Source: Phoronis australis
Lineage: Eukaryota > Phoronida > Phoronidae
DNA length: 45,770 bases
Direction: 5' to 3'
NCBI GenBank assembly: GCA_002633005.1
Contig: NMRA01000371.1
Coordinates: 126,001-171,770, forward strand
Positions 1-12,261 of this stretch are shown here, one piece after another. The notes under the pieces are model-generated. The model was not told the origin of the DNA, searched no databases, and saw nothing but the letters and a program-made list of their open reading frames with translations. How positions within the stretch are numbered: the stretch's first letter is position 1; the number at the start of each line of letters is the position of its first letter. Position numbers and translations under genes: made by a program.

Positions 1-1278
1 GTTCGCAGTCCAAATTTTGCAACTTAACTCATGTTTGAAAAACGTCTGTCGAAAAACATGCGTGAAACGATGCTTTAACCGAATAAAGAATTCAGTGCAA
101 ATTTCACAACAAAAATGTGGTACTTATGCTGTTTACGTACTCAACAATTAGTTTTCCATGAAGTGAATAGCCTCCAAATAATTCCCGACTCCCTCTGTGC
201 GAGTTTCCATCTGGTAATGGCAAGTTTGCTCAATACCTTCCAGGTATGGGAAAAATAGGTCAGTCACAAAACGACAAATATGTCACTAGTGTTAACTTCC
301 TTTCGGAGGTATAAAACAAAGCCGGGATTTGGTTTTTACATATTGAGAAAAGACGTATTTTGAAAACGGAATTTGTTGTGTAAAATAAGAGTGACACACC
401 ATATAGACTGCGAGTCAATTTTAAACCACGCGCGGTTGTTTGTAGTGCGATATGATGGGCGCTAGCCTAAACTATGGGCGCTTAATTGGAAATTCTCAAA
501 AGTTNTAGGGTTTAGAGAACATCGACCTCGAGAAACATCGGAACTGGAAAATATCAGTTCTGGGTTACATCAGTCCCGGGGAATATCGTAAAGCATCAGG
601 TCTTTTATAACCGCCGGAAATCTATGAGTTCATTTTCAAATAAACCATTGGCACCCGGGTGCTTAACAGAGCCAAGCTGGTATACTCTTTCATTTAGGAC
701 TGCTGCTATTCTCCTTTGATGTGCAGCTTTGAAACGGTGCGCACGCGTGAGTTCACGCACTTGAATTGCTGGAATAGGCCTACACTTTACGTTGGCATAT
801 TTCGCGCACGTAGCCCCAGAAACAAGTAATGGGGTTTGAGAATTTCTTGGCAACTGAAAGTAAAGATGTGATCATCGTTTGGGGATTAATAGGTTGTCAT
901 TTTCACTTTGGCTGTCTTATGAGATAAAAGCGAGGCGCACATATCTAAGTCACGATTGTCTTGCCGGGACCACTTGCACGCTAACAACGGGACCGACCAG
1001 TGCCGCAGTGCGATATCAGGGATATTGTCGTGGATATTTGGTAAATATAATAAGGACATCTTAAGCAAAAAACAAAACATATTTGTCCACCACAAAGTTT
1101 GATAAGTTGATCGTTTAAGAATTAATAGAAACACCGCTGTTTTGTGAGGTTTCATCATGTGTTATGTGGCCCGAAACTTTCTTCGGCAAATCCGGAAATT
1201 TGCAAAAGTGGCCGAAAATGTTAGCCAATGAAACGCGTCAAAGATTGATTCTGCATATCCCATGGTCACGCGACTTGC
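1..1278. other. Non-coding flank left of the AEBP2-like zinc-finger exon
   Basis: No convincing exon was found on either strand. The C-terminal exons expected for an AEBP2 protein were looked for on the minus strand and not recognised, so they probably lie beyond the left edge. A single N at 505 marks a gap or uncalled base. Just after it, about 505-600, is a degenerate ~24 bp pattern of ACATCG/ATATCAG words. The open frames at 605-853 (minus) and 879-1064 (plus) look like nothing I recognise. Confidence 0.5.
505..505. other. Assembly gap or ambiguous base (N)
   Basis: A single N lies in AGTTNTAGGG. Two other Ns in the window (12981, 41233) sit beside repeats, so single Ns here may stand for collapsed gaps of unknown length. 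Confidence 0.9.
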
Positions 1279-1520
1279 TTACAAGTCATCGGGAGGGCTC
1301 ACCTCAGTTAGTGGTCTTTTGAACTTGGATTTGGCAACAACCAAGTAATGCCAGGTATCTGCCGAGAAGTGTAAAAACTCAGCTCGCATTCGTTGGAAAT
1401 TCCAGGTCGCATTTTGCGACTTGATACGAGCTGACAAAAATCTCAGCTCGCATTTCCAAATTTCAGGTCGCAAAGGCGACCTGCAGCTCGTTATGTCGAG
1501 CCCTGGTGAGTGGGTCATTT
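1279..1520 (-). repeat. Dispersed repeat rich in CAGGTCGCATTTTGCGACC words, copy 1
   Basis: On the minus strand the sequence begins with GGGCTCGACAT and then alternates GAGCTG, GGTCGC, GCGACCTG and GCGAGCTGA motifs about every 25-40 bp. A second copy of the same family (GGGCTCGACGTT, TTTTGCGACCT, CAGCTCGCATT, CAGGTCGCAAAA) lies on the plus strand at 45507-45720. I see no intact protein. It could be a decayed fragment of a mobile element or a family of imperfect inverted motifs. Confidence 0.6.
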
Positions 1521-1759
1521 TATCGGATACTTGACTTTAAAAACACCAATTTTGATTAATGAAGCAACCCCTCTTAAAAATAACGCAAATTTTTCACAGT
1601 ATTAAAAAAACTTTCGGAAATTAGTGCCAATATTTATTTCTTGCTGATGCTATGCTACTCGTTGTAAATAGATAGGTCACAAAGACTGTCTGCGATGACA
1701 GGTATATAGCACGTGCTTCCAAGCCAAGTGCTTTTACCACCAAGTTTTTTTATTAGTCT

Positions 1760-2035
1760 TCGATTTGCGGTTTTCATGTGTACAAAGAAATTTGGAATCT
1801 TGTTGAGAGAAAAAACACGGAATCTGCATGGGAAAGATTCAATCCCATAGACAAGTACACTGTGTTTGTTCTGAAAGGCCAGACCATAGTGGGACACATT
1901 CCTCGCCAGATCAGCAACTTTTGCGTTCTTTTTGAAGCACGGTGGAAGTTTGAAGTGTATAGACATGGCTAAATACTGACGTAATGGCGAGGCTGGTGGT
2001 CTAGAAATTCCGCGCACAATGACTTTTGATTTTTT
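1760..2035 (+). pseudogene. Relic of a HIRAN-like domain gene (frameshifted)
   Basis: From about 1760 one frame reads GFHVYKEIW, then ERFNPIDKYTVFVLKG, then QTIVGHIPRQISNFC. This is the signature of an abundant, often repeat-associated family in marine invertebrates, whose core (D-x-A-V-x-V ... VGHxPR) resembles the HIRAN domain of Rad5/HLTF proteins. Near 1938 the match moves to another frame (GGSLKCIDMAKY), meets a stop codon (TGA at about 1977-1979) and continues to GGLEIPR, a typical end of the domain. The frameshift plus stop argues for a dead copy. It lies antisense to the AEBP2-like gene. Family membership rests on remembered patterns. The HIRAN label itself is less certain than the family call. 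Confidence 0.65.
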
Positions 2036-2039
2036 CAGG

Positions 2040-2733
2040 ACTGTCTGATCTTGTTGATAAATTGAAGATGTTACTGTAGAAATTTAGCACTGTAGGTAAG
2101 GCATTTTTGCATGTACATGTTCATGGGCTGGGCGCTTATTTCAGCAAAGTCTGAAAACGCGTGGGGGGGCGGTTATAGGGGCATGATATTTATTAGGGCG
2201 AATACAGTACTTGGAAATGACAATCGTACATTCTGTTACTGGTTGATGTTGAGTTACGCACAAGTATACTGTTCCATCTATTGAGAAATGCCTTTGTGGC
2301 TTGTGACTGCAGCAATAACTAAAATAAACTAAATCGATGCATTTCCACACAAGTTTGTTTTGTGACACTTATGATAACAAGCATTTCCCAAAGGATGACC
2401 AAGTTGTCTGCCGCTGCCCTTGGATATATGTACTTTCAAGGCTATGATTTTATGTGGTATTGTCTTTTTGAGTACACAAGCCACATGAAACACTATATTT
2501 CCAACATATCTAAAATGATCACTCAGTTATAATTCCCCAAATATGCATATGAAATAAAATGAATTTTCATACAGCGTACATGCTGTGATGCTGTTTCAAC
2601 ATTTCTTGTTACAACCTCGAAAACGAGGTCAAGGTGACAAATTCGGATACAGCTGGAAATAACCCACCTACACCACGGTGCAAAATATCAACCAAAAGCT
2701 CTTGTTCTCCATTCGACAATCAACTGTACTTAC
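2040..2733. other. AT-rich intron adjoining the zinc-finger exon
   Basis: This stretch follows the splice donor of the AEBP2-like zinc-finger exon on the minus strand. No further exon, RNA gene or clear repeat was recognised in it. Confidence 0.5.
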
Positions 2734-3596
2734 TTATGCAATTCCTTCGACGTTTCGATTTTTTCCTCCTTGACTTAGTGGGCGTCACCTCCTTACGGAC
2801 TACTTTTGGACTGCTTTGCACAAATTCATTGAAATGGCTGTTAACATGACGTTCTAGTAGCACACGTGAAGAAAACCGCTGCCCACAACCATCAACGATA
2901 CATTTAAATGGCTTAGCACCGCTGTGTGTCAACATGTGGCGCTCCAGCCACGAGTAGGAGCTTGATTGTTTCTCGTACACTTTGCAGCCACTCCAGAGAC
3001 ATGTGACCTTCTCCTTGCTCTTCTGTGTTTCCACGTGCCTCTCCCGTATGTGGTCAAGGAGACACGTGACTTCCACTTCCTGTTGACATTTGGTCCACTT
3101 GCAGATGACCAATTCCTGAGATTTTACATTGTTGTCCTCCTGAGTCACAGCTGGCACGGGAGGTGTGTGCTTTGTTGTTATGCAACCATTCAGTGCAGGA
3201 AACTTCCTGCCATTTGTGTCCTTATGGCTTTTTTGAAAATACACACCATTCTTCGTGTGTATCAATCCGTTGTTTAAACTGTCACCACCGAGTTTACTAA
3301 AACCGTTCCTCATACAAGAGTTCAGCAACCCGATCTTTCCATTCTCTGCTTTTGCTGGCTTGCAAAAGTCTTCGCAGTCCTCCCGACTGTGACCTGGAAT
3401 GACGGAGATGGCTTTGGAGTGTTGTAGAAACCTGTCCTTGAGATCATCTGAATTCATGGCGCTTAGTTTGTTGCACTGACAACTGAGTGAGCGGCGCGCC
3501 GGCGAGCTGGGAACGTTGCCATTGGCAATGACTGGAGTGCGACCCATTTTTGGTGAGCACGAACATTCAAACAGCAGCGGAACAGAGGAAAGATGT
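2734..3596 (-). CDS. AEBP2: AEBP2/Jing homologue, zinc-finger exon (partial gene)
   Basis: AEBP2 is an accessory subunit of Polycomb repressive complex 2; it stabilises the EZH2-SUZ12-EED core and helps it engage nucleosomes. This 863 nt exon encodes three C2H2 fingers. With exon 1 joined, they are at about residues 273-295 (C-x4-C-x11-H-x4-H), 307-332 (C-x4-C-x15-H-x3-H) and 340-362 (C-x4-C-x12-H-x3-H). Finger 2 contains CLWSGCKVY and SWLERHMLTHSG and finger 3 FKCIVDGC, very close to vertebrate AEBP2. The unusual long spacing in finger 2 is diagnostic. A basic tail (KSRRKKSKRRRN) matches the AEBP2 K/R-rich segment. Minus-strand boundaries are acceptor TTTTGTTGCAG before 3596 and donor GTAAGT at 2733-2728; entry phase is 2, exit phase 1. 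An internal ATG (MGRTPV, 3547) could start a short isoform. The C-terminal domain is outside the window. Confidence 0.92.
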
Positions 3597-3635
3597 CTGC
3601 AACAAAAGATCAGTTTCATTATTTCATTTCAATTA

Positions 3636-3712
3636 CTATTGTCATTAAATATTATCACTACTGTTACTTTTATTGTTCTTCTTCTTATTATTGTTATTGT
3701 TATTATTAAACC
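3636..3712. repeat. AT-rich simple sequence (TTATTG/TTCTT-like)
   Basis: Imperfect TTATTGTTATTG and TTCTTCTTCTT runs lie just upstream of the zinc-finger exon on the minus strand, about 40 nt from the acceptor. Read on the minus strand they are purine/A-rich, so they are not the polypyrimidine tract. Confidence 0.6.
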
Positions 3713-6700
3713 AGCTATAAACCTTTGTTCCGTCAGAGAAACTTTTGAAATAAATCACTTAACGCTATAAAACTAGTCTTAACTAGTTTCTTACTCAGAT
3801 GAAACTGGTTGTCTGAGACTTGAAAGACCTGACAGTTGGATGCCAGTCGAGACCATGCTCCGCTGCAGTTAAAGTGACTGGTCATGACAAGCAGACTTGC
3901 TGGCCCTGGTCTAAAGCAGTAATGAACTATCAGAGCTTCCTGAGCCCAGAAATCTTCACACAAGGAACAAGCTGAGATCATTTTCATCAATGAAATTGCT
4001 GCTTTAAAGCCTATCTTCAACGGTAACACATGTAAATTTGGTTCCCACAGTATGTTAAGAGCATCACTCTGAACCCACTAGTGCCATAAATTGCCAAATG
4101 TAACGAACTGTTAGGCGTAGTGGCTCATTTTGTCTACGTCACTGCGAGAATCACCTTTTAATTCAAACAGCTGCGAATAACACCCGCACGCAATGGTGTT
4201 CTATTCAGACCCCTATTCAATACAACCTTTTGTTGTTCGTGCTGAGATCTCGCGGCGACGCAACATGGCACGAAAAGGCAGCTTCACTTATCACTTGACG
4301 GGCTTACATTTACGTGATTGAACTCACGTTTTCTTATTTTACTAAGGCTGTGCTAGGACTATCTGGTTAGCCTAATACATCTAAAGTAACAAAATTCCAT
4401 TGACGTTAGGCTTTAATATCTTCCAAACAGCATGCAAACATCTCACATCAAGACAAACGGGCAATAGGACCACTTCTGAGGCAAGAATATCAAAACAAAG
4501 AAAACGCAAGAGGTGAAGAGTGGACATGGTAGATTCTTGTAACACCCACTTTCGGAATATATATATTTTTTTCAAAGCCTTAGTTATTTTTTCTACAAAC
4601 AAATCCTTCTGCCAACCAATTGCTAACTGTATTATACAGAATACACAGAAGATTTTAGATTGAATAATACCCAAATCAAGTCAACAGCATTAAGAAAACG
4701 GTATATTGCAAACATGACGGACACAGCAAAACACCTCTGCGGGATAAGAAAGAAAACGAAAAACTAAAATAAATATTGGAAGAAAAACAAACACCAAATA
4801 CAGCAACCGGCAACAAGGCAGAAAAGTTTAAACCACTAAATTTTTATGTAGCAATCAATAGTCAAATCTTAAACATTGACTTATTTTTCTTCATGTACAA
4901 TAATACAACCTAAAATTAACTACGCTTAAAATAGGTCTACCTATCAGAATGTCTGACATAACTGTTACTTTCATATGTGTACTGGAATTAAGGAAAAACG
5001 TCTATTACACTTCTGATATGCAACTAAAGTTTATTTACCATTTAAATGGTGTAAATTTAGTCAACAACCAAAACAAAGATCGGTCGTGAAAAACTTGTTT
5101 GCTGGATTTTTATTGTGAAACCATCCATGCAAGATATCACCTATAGCGAGTCACTCCTTAACTGTTTACAAGAAAAAAGTGTTGACAAAAATATTGCTTA
5201 AATACAATAATGACATCAAACAGAACTCATGAACAGTAACATAAATTAACATAAATAACATCCACTATAAAAAATGATAAAGCCATAGAAACTACCACAA
5301 GGCAATATATACACCAAATTATGTCATTTCGTTATCCTACTTTACACATGGCATTTCATACTAAACATGTTCAGTTGGTTTTCCCAAACTTACCTTACGT
5401 ACCAATGGGAGAGATGCTTATAAATTACGAAAAGGAATCAGAAAAGAAAAACCATCACTCGCTTTGCATTTCAGTAGTCTACTTCAGAAACCCATGTTTA
5501 GAATATCATTATGAATAAATAAGTCCATGTGAAACCGACTTTTTTCTTGGGGCATTAAAACTACCTAAAAGCCTACCCTAGTCTGTCGTTGAACAGTGTC
5601 ACATAACACTGGATTTGAATGAAGGGTGAGGGCTGACAACAAAAACCTGCAAGACCATACTGGTTCCATCACCCAGAAAGACAAAGTCAACAACAAAACA
5701 GAGCACAATATCAAAATAACTACATGCATTCTTTAAATTTTCAGATAAAATCACGTTTTCAACGAATTTACAGAACAGTGGTTCTTCATAAGTAGCTCCC
5801 TCACTAAGGCATCATCAACCTACTGCACTGGTCAGTAACATTGCAACATAACCATGACGGATATCAACTACTTCAACTGCCTTTTTATCCGCAGGAAACG
5901 CAACATTGTACAATGAGAAAAGCATTGGCAAAAAGATGCTGGAAACTATAAGCACCCACTGTCATGATCCAAAGAGCAGTAGCAAACAGTAAACCTAATC
6001 ACCTGTTCTCTCCTTGTAAACATGTATCAACGGCCACAACATCTACATATGTACATGTACATACACTCAAGAGTACAACTAGTGTACTGAGTGACTTCTT
6101 GAATTGAGCAGAAGGTAAACAGCCAGTATTGTACTTGATAAAACCACAGCAGAGAGATCTAGGGAAAATAATTACTACAGCAAAGGTGATATACTTTCAT
6201 TTGGTCAAGTTAATTGTTGAAATCTTGTTTACAGAGCAACTCATCAATCACCAAGGCAGCAGAAAGACATGAAAGAGAGAGGATTAACATTCTATGGTGA
6301 TATTAAAATACGAGTCAGGATGAACCACTGTAGTATCAAAGAAGCAAGATTGTTCCGAAAAACATTTCCGTTAACTTACCGATATAATCTGATTATGAAA
6401 ACCCCAACATGACACTTGTAAGTCTTGTAACAGTAGACCAGTCACATGAAAATAACTAGCAATATTAGCTTTACAAACCTGCTGTTTTTATCAATTTCAA
6501 TTTTATAGAAATTGACTGAAAAAGTTCAGAGACCATATACTGTGAGTAAAATAAGCCAAACTGACTAAAAAAAACTTTCTACAAAGACAAAATTGACCTG
6601 ACGATTGATCACCAGGAAACGTGTACTAATGTTGATGATCTACCAGCCAACACAGTAAACTTGATCCTTTATAAATTAGATTTCACAGTCCAAACTACTA

Positions 6701-7157
6701 GGTTAAACAATGCTATTCTCCTCCATTGTGCATGGGCAATGCACCATAGGGGGCTGGGGGGGGGGGACTATAGCTCCCACTTTTTTCAGTGCTGCGCCGC
6801 CCATGTTGTGTCATATGTTGGTGACACTTGTAGTGAAATCATTAAAATGATGGACTTCAATACCAACAACACACCCCTTAAGCTTTTAAATGGAGAAAAC
6901 CAATTCTTAAAAGCCAAGACTGCAAAAGTACATCTTGAACTGATGTAGGTAGTAATCATGTTAGTACAGCAGGTCTGTTCCTGCCAGGCTGGAAACCAAA
7001 CAAAGCTAACCACATCATGACCACAAAACATTTTCTGCAATAAAACAGAATCAGGGCTATTATTTCCAGCACAGACTGTGACAGTTCATAGTGGCTAAGC
7101 TTGTCCTGGTCTCAACCTCCCACACTGAAGGGACTTTGCCATTATTTCCCATTAAGG
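3713..7157. other. Intronic stretch without recognised genes
   Basis: AT-rich, with only short open frames of no recognisable family. The one notable sequence is an 11-nt G run at 6756-6766 within a short GC-richer patch (about 6715-6800). Nothing else was supported. Confidence 0.5.
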
Positions 7158-7350
7158 ATTTAGTATGGTGGACTAATATTCTTTACAAGCATTTTAGACC
7201 CAATACAAAAGGCGATTTTGACTGGTCTAAATTTGGTAAGATACTACAGTTAGGACGCGTAAAAAGACCGGCGATCTTACCAAAGTTGATCTGATTACGT
7301 AAGCACAATGCGAAAGGTTTGGTCCAGAATATTTCGCTCGACCATCCTAA
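7158..7350. mobile_element. Diverged foldback (inverted-repeat) element, ~190 bp
   Basis: The left arm 7158-7242 (TTTAGTATGGTGGACTAATA ... TTTGGTAAGAT) and the reverse complement of 7274-7350 (TTAGGATGGTCGAGC ... TTTGGTAAGAT) align over most of ~80 bp. They share an exact 11 bp inner pair, TTTGGTAAGAT/ATCTTACCAAA, around a ~30 bp loop. No target duplication was identified. Probably an old hairpin-type MITE. Confidence 0.45.
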
Positions 7351-9660
7351 CTTATCCCCAATTCATGCAAGTGCAAAGTTCTTCCCGCTAGGATACTGAT
7401 ATTAGTATATTACCTATGGAAAAGCTGAAGATTTGTCACATGATTTGCCTAGGAAACTTCTGATTTTTGTCCTTGAAAGGTAGCATTTTCCTTGATTTCT
7501 GCAGCATACATTTGCTAATTTTCCTTGTTAGTGTTTTGTAGAACAAAACACCCTAACTTTGTGCCTTAACTGCATTTCCCGATGTTTTTCCAAAGCTTGT
7601 AGTGTGGAAGTGGATCGAGGAATGGCAGTCTTCACAAATACTCTGCTCACATCCGATCCGCCGGCGTAAAAAAGGCTGCTCTTCTGCAGAGCTCGACGGC
7701 TGCCCAACACTGACCACTGTGACCAGGAATCTTACGGACCAGTGAAAGTTACTACCCTGACTGCCAAGTTGAATTGAAAGTTCTGTTTGCAAATTTTGCT
7801 CCCTTCAAACGTAATTTTTCATTTATTAAGCAGTAGCAGTTCAGTTGGGGAGTGCGTGTTATTAATGACAAAGCTGGATACTAGTCACGATATTTATGGG
7901 GAGCGTTCAGTAACTATCTCGCGTCGAGAAATTCATTCAAAATCACATCCCGTCAAAAACACGCAGTGACAGTCTTGTGAAATCAATTCCTTTTTAGCAC
8001 AACACAAGGGTTACTGCACGCGCCCCAGAATTATCGTCTGCATCTCAGCGAACACGGGACAACCGGGAACGGGCAAGTCCGTCGGTGCCATGAAACACAA
8101 CACTCCAGCAAAGGCATCACCCAGCAGTGCAACAATTTGTAATTCAAACTGTGCACATGGATGCTTTCGAACACTATTTAAGTCAACATTTTATTTTACA
8201 ACATATTGACCTACTAATGCGGATGTGGTAACACTATCTCAAGTCTTAGCAAGCCCACCAAAGGACAAAAAATCAGCATTTTTAATCCCATTTTATGGTC
8301 AAAGTTTATGGGTCAATTGAGTTCAACTACTCTACAGTACAAGTAATTCCTCTTGACCTAGAAATTCCTTAATTAAAGTACCAACCAAGAATAGAAATAT
8401 TTCAGACATAAACGGTTGGAGATCCAGCTCTAGTCTCACACAGATGTTGAACTGATGGCAGCAACTTCTTTACTGACCAAAAACAGCAGATGATTGAAAA
8501 CAGCACACATGCAGAACAGTAAGCCAAGGAGGGACCATGGGTAACTGTAGTCCGTTACAATATGTAAACAGAGACAAAAGGAGCCTGGTCAAGTGTAGTG
8601 TTCATGCTGCACCTGATCAGCATGATCACCAATTAGTACGACTATGGTCCTGCTCTTCAGCTATGAAAAAAGGTCAAGGGTAATTCACAGCATTTACACA
8701 CCAATTAACTATAGGGAAGGTACTAGTCACTAACGAGGGTCCCGTATTTTGAGAACCAGTTTTCTCCGCTGAATAATGGGCATTAATTACTGGTCCTTGA
8801 AATCTGGCACCCCTGTAGGTGAGGAGCAGTTTATTGAACAAGACTAGTTTTTTGGAAAACTATTTTAAAAAATGACTTAAAAATGAAATCAACGGCGCAA
8901 TGAGATACCGGATGCATGTCATGCCAGCCTTGTTTGAAGAAGATTGCAACCACGCTCAATAGGTGTCGTCAACTTGTGACGCATGTGCCAATAATTTTCT
9001 AAAAATTCAACTACTTCCAGTACCACTGCCACCAAATGTTGACCTCCTTTCGCAAGTCATTCGAAGAACCGCTCGTCAAACCATCTGTGAGTGGTTCTAT
9101 ACAACTAATGATACACGTTTAGTCCAAACTATTAGAAGAATCACAATTCAAAACTTTATATTTACCTTACACAAAACAATTTTATTGAATCTAAGCTAGT
9201 GTCAATATTTTCACCAAAAAATACATCTCGAAAATGTTCGACAAACAGGTCCTTTTAATTACATAAATAGCATACAATCAAGATATGAATTATAGGACTC
9301 AAGTGAGAAAATTCTAGACTGGAAACCAGCTGGCACCCCAGCATCCTCTGCAAAAGGTCTTAGAATACACTCTACTTGATGCTCTCTTGATTGTTAGACA
9401 AGCACTCTATGTTCCGATCAGAATTTCACAAGAAACTCTATTCAAGTGTAAGAGAACTTATAGACTTATGGTACACACCTAGGGTCCACTATCTTACCAC
9501 AAGGGCAATAGTAAGACATTGACCTTGTGGTATTCAGCTTATCAAGGGCGACAATGGAACAATAGTGCTTGACTTTTATCCCTGCTTTGAAGGGCATCAG
9601 CATAATTTGTGATGCACTTATTAGCATTTTGGAAATAGTTATGTCAACTGACTTCCATAG
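7351..9660. other. Intronic stretch without recognised genes
   Basis: Open frames here (for example 7553-7792 minus and 8963-9199 plus) match nothing I recognise and show no domain. No tandem repeat or clear inverted repeat was seen. Confidence 0.5.
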
Positions 9661-10296
9661 TTTTACAAGGTACCTAAACTACATGGCTGACGGACTGCCG
9701 AATACGGTGTCAGACACAAAAAAACACGACTCACGTACCTACTAACACCATTCACTGACTCACATACATGGGATCGGACTCACAAAACACGACCCATTCA
9801 CCCTAAATACACGGACATGGACTTGCATTCACATAGAAACATGGTACACAGACTGCCAAACTCTCCAAGAAAACATGCCAAATACACAGTCACGGACTCA
9901 TCGGCTTCCCAGGTATGTAGCACGAAATAGAGATTATTACTGCGCAGAAAGGAAATTGACCAATCTTCATGTATTTAGCAACACTTTTGCCTACAAAAAC
10001 TTGGTTTTAGTACAAAAATACAATTTGAGCTAACTTTCACAAGAGACAAATATTTCAAGTCATGCTAAAATCAATTTCAAATGTTCTTTTTTACTTAGCA
10101 TCAACTTAATAGTAAACAGGTCACAAACATCTACCTGAATGGGAGTCTGTGATCATGGGGTGAATGGATTATGTTTTGTGTCCAAACTAGTGTATGTGAG
10201 TCAGTGCACGGTGTTTGCAGGTATGTGAGTTGCGTTCTTGCATTCAACACCGTGTTTGGCAGTCCATTAACCGTGTAGTTTAGGTACCTTGTTTTA
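9661..10296. mobile_element. Foldback element with long inverted arms and 5 bp target duplication
   Basis: Element 9666-10291 (626 bp) starts CAAGGTACCTAAACTACA and ends with the matching complement (GTAGTTTAGGTACCTTG). The inverted arms run about 130-150 bp each, with shared words such as GACTGCC, CACTGACTCACATACA and CCATTCACCC in the same order, around an AT-rich spacer of ~350 bp. It is flanked by TTTTA on both sides (9661-9665, 10292-10296), the likely target-site duplication. No transposase frame is present, so it is non-autonomous. Confidence 0.8.
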
Positions 10297-11820
10297 GCTC
10301 AACAAAAACGACCAACTGACAAGGCATGCTTGTTCATAATAACAGCAATGATATAGTTAATCAGGTGTTTCATATCCTTGAACTCATGGAGACATCAAAT
10401 GCAATATAAAAACAGCATACGGCTTCTATTTGAGAAGGAACAAGATAATCAAGATTTTGAAAGTTTTTGAGATCTTCAGAAGGTTGAGTTCCCACCAAAA
10501 TTCTAGAAATTATCTCCTGAACTAAGAAACATAGCTTTCAACACCTACAACTCCCTGAATATCCTTGCACAACACTGAAGCAATCCCAACTTACCGTAAA
10601 TAACAAAGTAACTTTATTTGTAGCTGATTCAGCATGACTCTTAATAATCAACTAACATGTTATGTGAAAATCTTACAACTTGATCAATGAAATTTAATGC
10701 ATTAACTAAACGAAAAAAGCTGTCTACAATAAGCCATCATATCTGAAGCCCAGCATTTTTGTGAAAACCCACTCGAGTTCCAAATGTTTGTTAAGTCGCA
10801 CTGTAAATTAGATCCCTTGTACAAACATGGCCTCAGCTCGACTGAAGTCAGTCTTTCGTTCACCTGCCATAATGTCAATACTGGATAGTCAATAGTAAGG
10901 GGCCCGGCACAACAAAATCGACAACGATATTGTTTGAGTTGTGACAGGGAATTGAGGACAATATTGACTGAAAAGGCAGAGAAATATTCAAAAAAACCTG
11001 TGCTATACTAACTAAAGAACAACTCAAATAGAGTCCATTCATACAATTTCTTGCGCAAGGTCAAATTGTGCAGAAAGTGCGAGTCTGTGAGAACTGACGA
11101 CCACAGAGCATCGCACTATACTTATGATTGCAACAGTGGAGTTATGATAGCAGCCCCTCTAGTCAACAGGTGTCAGAGCAGTGTTAGATTAAGGTCATAG
11201 GATACCTGCAATATCATGGACCGAATTCCTTAACAACTCTTTAAGAATTAACAGTAGACCTATAACAAATGTACATTCTAAAATTTTTAATGATCACAGA
11301 TTCCTTTCACATGCACAAAAATGCCCAGATGTTATAAGATATGCAACAGACATCATCTATACATACAAGAAATGGACCTTTTTAGTATTATTATTTTTCA
11401 GAAACTGCACTTTGGGCATGTGGCGTTAAATAATTGAAATACATAAGCAGAAGTTTGGGCAACCTCCCCACTAAAAATATACTACTAAGAACCCTCATTG
11501 TACACAGATGCTCATCTAATCAAATTCATATGAAGAGCATCTACTGCTGGCACAAAACAGTTCGCAAAACATGTTTCCCAGAAAAACAACTTGTCCAGCA
11601 ACGTCCACCAAGGTAAAATAAGCACACGTTTTATTTGGTCTTCAAATATACATACAAAATGTATTTTTGGTCAACGAAACACTCTATAATGCAATCACAA
11701 GCTGGTTATAGTAAATAAATCCTGTGGCTACATAGTAGGGCCCGATTGTGTTGTGTGCTGGGGCCTTGAGCTTAGCTTGCTTGATGGATGAGGCGGCACA
11801 GGTCAGGCGTGAATATTCGC
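10297..11820. other. Intronic stretch without recognised genes
   Basis: AT-rich sequence with no supported coding or RNA gene. The 60-codon open frame at 11434-11616 (plus) has no recognisable domain. Confidence 0.45.
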
Positions 11821-11824
11821 ATAT

Positions 11825-11990
11825 ATTTATGGTTTTTTGATAGCTCCTCATACAAAAGTGGAACATTATGGAAACAATTCCTCAAGAGTGCTTCAGAGAA
11901 CTGTATAAAGCATAGTACCTGAGAGTTTCACATGAATCCGAAAAACCATTTCTGAGATATGATGTTCCAAAGTTAGACACATCTATACAT
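11825..11990 (-). repeat. Dispersed ~180 bp repeat family, copy a
   Basis: The minus strand carries CATATCTCAGAAATGG, GATTCATGTGAAACT and then TTTGTATGAGGAGCTATCAA. The same words in the same order occur at 30575-30745 (plus) and 44480-44665 (minus). The copies are well diverged. No protein is evident. Confidence 0.7.
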
Positions 11991-12261
11991 TTTTTAGGGT
12001 CCTACATGACCTACAAAAATAAACTTCTTTACGAATTACTAAATTCACTTGCCTCATCCACAACATTGCACACAAACTTGACACAGGAAACTTTTCTGTT
12101 TACTATTAGCACAATTTGTAATCTTGAATGGACACCTCACTGACCCAGTCAAGTGGCATCTGATCCTTGGGAATGACCTATTGACCCAGATAACATGACC
12201 TCCAGACGGGTCCAGGTAGTACAAATACACAGCTGCTGACAGTTCAGACAGTGAAGTCCAG

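Noticed and set aside
1655-2017. Minus-strand frame of 120 codons
   Set aside because: It is antisense to the HIRAN-like relic and does not resemble the missing AEBP2 C-terminus.
2966-3770. Plus-strand frames of 103 and 84 codons
   Set aside because: They are antisense to the zinc-finger exon or its adjoining intron and have no recognisable features.
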